Made by a program: the position numbers and the translations under genes
Notes under the pieces: generated by a model
What the model was told of the DNA's origin: nothing
Databases searched by the model: none
What the model saw: the letters and a program-made list of their open reading frames with translations, nothing else
Shown here: piece after piece, positions 29,571 through 32,925 of the stretch
Layout of the letters: every line of letters begins with the position of its first letter
Numbering within the stretch: the first letter of the stretch is position 1
Assembly (NCBI RefSeq): GCF_001865245.1
Contig: NZ_MKXB01000207.1
Coordinates: forward strand, 1 to 32,925
DNA from: Streptomyces sp. CC53
GTDB lineage: Bacteria > Actinomycetota > Actinomycetes > Streptomycetales > Streptomycetaceae
Length of the DNA stretch: 32,925 bases
Reading direction: 5' to 3'

Positions 29571-32180
29571 GTGAGCGAGACACCTGAGACGGCGAACGGC
29601 GTCATGTGGCAGAGCAGCCCGCCTGGCTCGATCTATGACTACATCAAGGTCGCGTCCTTCTCCATCGGCCCCGACGGGCTCGTCGACCACTGGAGCCTGC
29701 GGGCCGCGGAGCTGTTCGGCCTCGCCGCCCACGAGGTCCGCGGCACGGACCCCGTCGAGGCCCTGATCCCCGCCGAGTTGCGCCCACGCGGCCACCGCAA
29801 GGTCGCCGAGGTGCTCGACGGCAAGGAGTGGACCGGCCTCGTCCCGTTCCGCATCCCCGGGGAACGCTACGCCCACGGCCTGGCCGAGGTGTACGTCATG
29901 CCGAGCGAGACCGAGGACGGCGAACGCGGTGCCGTCTGCATCGCCGTGGACGTACGGGCCCTACGCCGAATAGAGACGGACCTGGCCGCATCACAGGCTA
30001 TTTTCGGTCAATCCCCTTTCGGCTTCGTGCTCTTCGGTACGGACCTCACGGTCCAGCGGGCGAACGAGCGCTTCGCCACCGTCTTCGGCGGCACCGCCGA
30101 GGCGCACCGCGGCCGCTGCGCCCACGACTACCTGCCCCGCCAGGAAGCCGACCGGATGACCGCGGCGCTCCGGCAGGTCCTGGACACCGGTGAGGCCGTC
30201 ACCGACCTCCAACTCGTCGGCACCGTGCCCGGCGACACCGAGCGCCGCCACTGGTCCGTCAACCTCTACCGGGTCCACAGCGGCTCCGGCCGCCCCATCG
30301 GCGTCGCAGGCCTCGGCATCGACGTGACACGGCGTCACAACGCGGCCCGTGAGGCCGCCAGTGCCCGCCGCAACCTCGCACTCCTGGGCGAGGCCAGTGC
30401 CCGCATCGGCACCTCCCTCGACCTGGAGACGACAGCCAGGGAACTCCTCGATGTGGCCGTCCCCGGCTTCTGCGACCTCGCCTCCGTGGACCTCTACCAA
30501 GCGCTGCTCACCGGCGAAGAGGCCCCACCGGGCCGGCCGGCGGGCCAGCCCGCAGGGCCGACCGCGCGCCTGCGGCGCGTCGCCTTCGCCAGCGCGGTGT
30601 CCGACGCGCCGCTCGCCACCGGCACCACCGGAAGAGGCGCAGCGAGCACCGCCGCCGGCCTCTGCTGCGAGGACGGCCGCACCGCCTCCCCGCACGTCGG
30701 CGCCGTCCACCGCTACCCGTACGCCTCGCCCTGCGCCGAGGCCCTGCGCACCGGCCGGCCCGCCCTCGTCCCCGGCGGGGACGGCGGCCTCGTCCACTCC
30801 ACCCTGGCCGTGCCGATGGTCGCCCACGACACCGTCGTGGGGCTCGTCCAGTTCTCCCGCACAAAGGGCAGCGAGCCCTTCGGGGAGCGCGACCGGGCCC
30901 TCGCCGTCGAGCTCGCCGCCCGCGCCGCCGTGTGCATCGACAACGCCCGCCTGTACCGCCGCGAGCACGAACGCGCCCTCATCCTGCAGCGCAGCCTGCT
31001 GCCGCCCGGCGCCCCGGAGGCCGCGGGCCTCGACATCGCGTGCCGGTACCTGCCGGGCAACGCCGCCACCGAGGTCGGCGGCGACTGGTTCGACGTCATC
31101 GAACTGCCCGGCCACCGCACCGCCCTCGTCGTCGGCGACGTCATGGGGCGCGGACTGCGCGCGGCCGTCGCCATGGGCGAACTGCGCACCGCCGTGCGGA
31201 CCCTCGCCCAGCTCGACCTGGAGCCCGCCGAGGTGCTGTCCCACCTCGACGAGATCGCCCGCGGCCTCGGCGCGCCCGGCGGCGTGCCCGCCCCGCGCGG
31301 CGCCGACGGGGCCCCGCGGACCGGCGCCCGGCCCAAGGGGCCCGAACTGTCCGAGGTGTACCTCGCCACCTGTGTGTACGCGGTGTACGACGCGGTCACC
31401 CGGCGGTGCACCTTCGCCAGCGCCGGGCACATGCCGCCCGTCCTCGTCGAGCCGGGCGAGGAGGCGATGCTGCTCGATGTGCCGCCGGGGATGCCGCTCG
31501 GCGTCGGCGGCGAACCCTTCGAGGAGGTCGAGGTCGAGCTGCCGGAAGGCGCCCTGCTGGCGCTCTACACCGACGGGCTCGTCGAGTCCCGGGACCACCC
31601 GCTCGACGAGGGCCTGGAGGCGTTCCGCCGCGCCCTCGGCCAGGCCGGCCGCCCCCTGGAGGACGTCTGCGACCACGTGTTCGGCACCCTCGACACCCGG
31701 CACGGGCAGGACGACATCGCCCTCCTGACGGCCCGCATCCGCGGGCTGCCCGCGGATGCGGTGGGCGACTGGCGGCTGCCGCGCGAGCCCCGCTCGGTGG
31801 GGCGCGCCCGCGAACTGGCCTGCGCGAAGCTGGCCGCCTGGGGCCTCGACGCCCTCGTCGACACCGTCGAACTGCTCGTCAGCGAACTCGTCACCAACGC
31901 GCTGCGGTACGGCGAGGGCGAGATCCGGCTGCGGCTGCTGCGCGACCGCACCCTGGTGTGCGAGGTGTGGGACGGCGGCCTCGTCCAGCCCCGGCGCCGC
32001 CGCGCCCGCGACACCGACGAGGGCGGGCGGGGCCTCCAGCTCGTGGGCATGCTCAGCGCGGGGTGGGGCTCCCGACGCACCCCGCACGGCAAGACGGTGT
32101 GGTTCGAGCTGCCCCTCCCGACGGGGGACGGCGGCGCCCCGGCCGAGCTGACGGTGGACCAGCTGCTGGACATGTACTGA
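29571..32180 (+). CDS. PAS-PAS-GAF-PP2C (SpoIIE)-HATPase_c signalling protein
   Basis: An 869-residue soluble protein with five domains in order. PAS 1 is ~20-125 (IKVASFSIGPDGLVDHWS). PAS 2 is ~138-260 (SPFGFVLFGTDLTVQRANE). GAF is ~270-465 (LGEASARIGTSLDLETTARE). The PP2C/SpoIIE phosphatase is ~490-720 with metal-site aspartates in GGDWFD near 503, GDVMGRG near 522, YTDGLVESRD near 665 and DDIALL near 714. An RsbW-like ATPase is ~735-850 (SELVTNALRYG near 770, EGGRGLQLV near 818, GKTVWFELPLP near 840). Phosphatase and kinase for the same type of STAS substrate are thus fused, with small-molecule or redox sensing in front. GGAGGGGA precedes the GTG start by about 9 nt. It likely works in a partner-switching circuit; the signal is unknown. 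Confidence 0.95.
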   Translation: MSETPETANGVMWQSSPPGSIYDYIKVASFSIGPDGLVDHWSLRAAELFGLAAHEVRGTDPVEALIPAELRPRGHRKVAEVLDGKEWTGLVPFRIPGERYAHGLAEVYVMPSETEDGERGAVCIAVDVRALRRIETDLAASQAIFGQSPFGFVLFGTDLTVQRANERFATVFGGTAEAHRGRCAHDYLPRQEADRMTAALRQVLDTGEAVTDLQLVGTVPGDTERRHWSVNLYRVHSGSGRPIGVAGLGIDVTRRHNAAREAASARRNLALLGEASARIGTSLDLETTARELLDVAVPGFCDLASVDLYQALLTGEEAPPGRPAGQPAGPTARLRRVAFASAVSDAPLATGTTGRGAASTAAGLCCEDGRTASPHVGAVHRYPYASPCAEALRTGRPALVPGGDGGLVHSTLAVPMVAHDTVVGLVQFSRTKGSEPFGERDRALAVELAARAAVCIDNARLYRREHERALILQRSLLPPGAPEAAGLDIACRYLPGNAATEVGGDWFDVIELPGHRTALVVGDVMGRGLRAAVAMGELRTAVRTLAQLDLEPAEVLSHLDEIARGLGAPGGVPAPRGADGAPRTGARPKGPELSEVYLATCVYAVYDAVTRRCTFASAGHMPPVLVEPGEEAMLLDVPPGMPLGVGGEPFEEVEVELPEGALLALYTDGLVESRDHPLDEGLEAFRRALGQAGRPLEDVCDHVFGTLDTRHGQDDIALLTARIRGLPADAVGDWRLPREPRSVGRARELACAKLAAWGLDALVDTVELLVSELVTNALRYGEGEIRLRLLRDRTLVCEVWDGGLVQPRRRRARDTDEGGRGLQLVGMLSAGWGSRRTPHGKTVWFELPLPTGDGGAPAELTVDQLLDMY

Positions 32181-32310
32181 CACGCGGCGGGCGGCGGTTG
32201 CCGGGCGGGCAAGGCCTCCCCGGGCGCAGCCCGCCGGGGGCAGCGCGGGTCCTCCGGGGCGCAGCGCCCGTGCCCCCGGCACCGCTGCCGCCGGCCGGGC
32301 CCGGCCGCGG
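32181..32310. other. Convergent intergenic region with GC palindromes
   Basis: Between two convergent genes. Several overlapping GC-only palindromes occur, for example CCGGCCGGGCCCGGCC near 32291-32306, one of which probably serves as terminator. No single stem stands out. Confidence 0.4.
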
Positions 32311-32925
32311 TCAGCCCGCCGCGGAAGTGCCGTGCAGCCGTACGTCCTGTTCGGCGAGCGCCTGGGCCGAGCGGGCCAGGCCGTCCGCCTCCTGAACCGA
32401 CGGCAGCGCGTCCTCCGCGCCGCCGGACGCCTCGTCCAGCCGCCGCAGCGCCTCGGCCAGCCGGGTGCGGGCCGGGGCCCGTACGAGCGGCCGGTGCACG
32501 GCCACGTACACGTCGGCGGCGCCCACCGCCGAGCGGGCCGACAGCAAGGCGTGCTCCAGGAAGGCCCGGGCCCGCCGCGCCTCCTCGCCGCGGCCCCGCA
32601 CGGCGGCGAGCGCGGCGCCCAGGGAGGCGTCCGCCTCCGCCACCCGGCGCAGCGCCTCCACCGGGTCGTACCGGCCCTCCTCCACCGACCGGCGCACGTC
32701 CCCGGTGACGGCCTCCGCCCGGGCGGCGCGGCCCCGCAGATCGGCCTTGGTCACGCCCTCGGCGGTGGCCCCCGGCAGGCCCCCGGACAGGTCCTCCAGC
32801 ACCTTCGCCGCCTCCGCCAGGTTCGCCTCGGCCTCCGCGAGGGCCCCCGGCAGCCGCCCCGCCGCCTCGGCCAGCTCCACCGCCCGCCGGTCCACGGCGT
32901 CCACCAGCAGCGCCACCTGAGCCAG
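32311..32925 (-). CDS. C-terminal part of a coiled-coil protein, probably TPM-domain protein (partial)
   Basis: About 204 codons are visible. The frame is open to the window edge, so the N-terminus lies outside. The whole piece is Ala/Glu/Arg-rich helix with heptad-like spacing: LLVDAVDRRAVELAEAAGRL, RAEAVTGDVRRSVEEGRYDP, EALRRVAEADASLGAALAAV, SARSAVGAADVYVAVHR, then TRLAEALRRLDEA. This pattern, with DPVEALRRVAEAD and the closing LAEQDVR, matches the long helical C-terminal region of streptomycete TPM-domain (YgcG-like) secreted or membrane proteins as I remember them. The TPM domain itself is not in the window, so the call is provisional. Confidence 0.65.
   Translation of the reverse strand: MAQVALLVDAVDRRAVELAEAAGRLPGALAEAEANLAEAAKVLEDLSGGLPGATAEGVTKADLRGRAARAEAVTGDVRRSVEEGRYDPVEALRRVAEADASLGAALAAVRGRGEEARRARAFLEHALLSARSAVGAADVYVAVHRPLVRAPARTRLAEALRRLDEASGGAEDALPSVQEADGLARSAQALAEQDVRLHGTSAAG

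Noticed and set aside
29991..32282. 763-codon minus-strand frame antisense to the PAS-GAF-PP2C gene
   Set aside because: Val/Gly/Ala/His-rich translation with no recognisable motif; the plus strand encodes five intact domains.

Overview
The window reads as a Streptomyces (or close relative) chromosome core segment. Composition is very GC-rich with strong third-position GC. Genes carry GGAGG-type ribosome sites or leaderless TAnnnT promoters. The order fumC - class I fumarase - DUF1707 protein - WhiB-like protein - glpX - xseB/xseA - ispH - ppgK - ychF matches, from memory, the conserved block around SCO5042-SCO5061 of S. coelicolor. No species call is made.

Layout. 1-16.7 kb is core metabolism and housekeeping: two unrelated fumarases flanking a secreted SGNH/ricin-lectin hydrolase, an envelope-type DUF1707 protein, a WhiB-like regulator, class II fructose-1,6-bisphosphatase, a DUF4245 membrane protein, a nitroreductase with a palindrome over its promoter, exonuclease VII, IspH, polyphosphate glucokinase, a small membrane protein and YchF. 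Intergenic gaps in this part hold several GC-rich minisatellite-like repeats and strong hairpins.

16.66-20.82 kb is an accessory island attached to the 3' end of ychF, visibly less GC-rich than its surroundings. The last 18 bp of ychF (the FRFNV-stop end) recur, exactly or nearly, four more times downstream. Three different two-gene toxin-antitoxin operons, all facing ychF, lie between these copies: VapBC-like, a second PIN-domain pair, and a Phd/YefM-RelE pair. A wrecked SNF2 helicase gene is also present. A hairpin follows each of the three copies that lie beside a toxin gene. The pattern looks like successive integrations at one attachment site, leaving behind addiction modules but no integrase. 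This is the most interesting feature of the window. A second remnant of a related SNF2 helicase lies about 2 kb further on, outside the repeats.

20.9-32.9 kb returns to GC-rich sequence: an SRPBCC protein, a long gene-poor stretch, a secreted subtilisin-like protease with a P-domain, a DUF4190/septum-formation-type membrane protein, a GntR/UTRA regulator, a SPOR-like small protein, a Nudix hydrolase, a lone anti-sigma-type ATPase followed by a PAS-PAS-GAF-PP2C-ATPase signalling protein, and the C-terminal part of a coiled-coil protein (probably TPM-domain) running off the right edge.

How the genes relate. Fumarases (TCA cycle), GlpX (gluconeogenesis), PpgK (glucose phosphorylation from polyphosphate) and IspH (isoprenoids) are ordinary central metabolism, mostly singly transcribed. 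The ATPase and PP2C proteins fit partner-switching control of sigma factors. Six genes have a -10-like hexamer 6-7 nt before the start codon, suggesting leaderless mRNAs.
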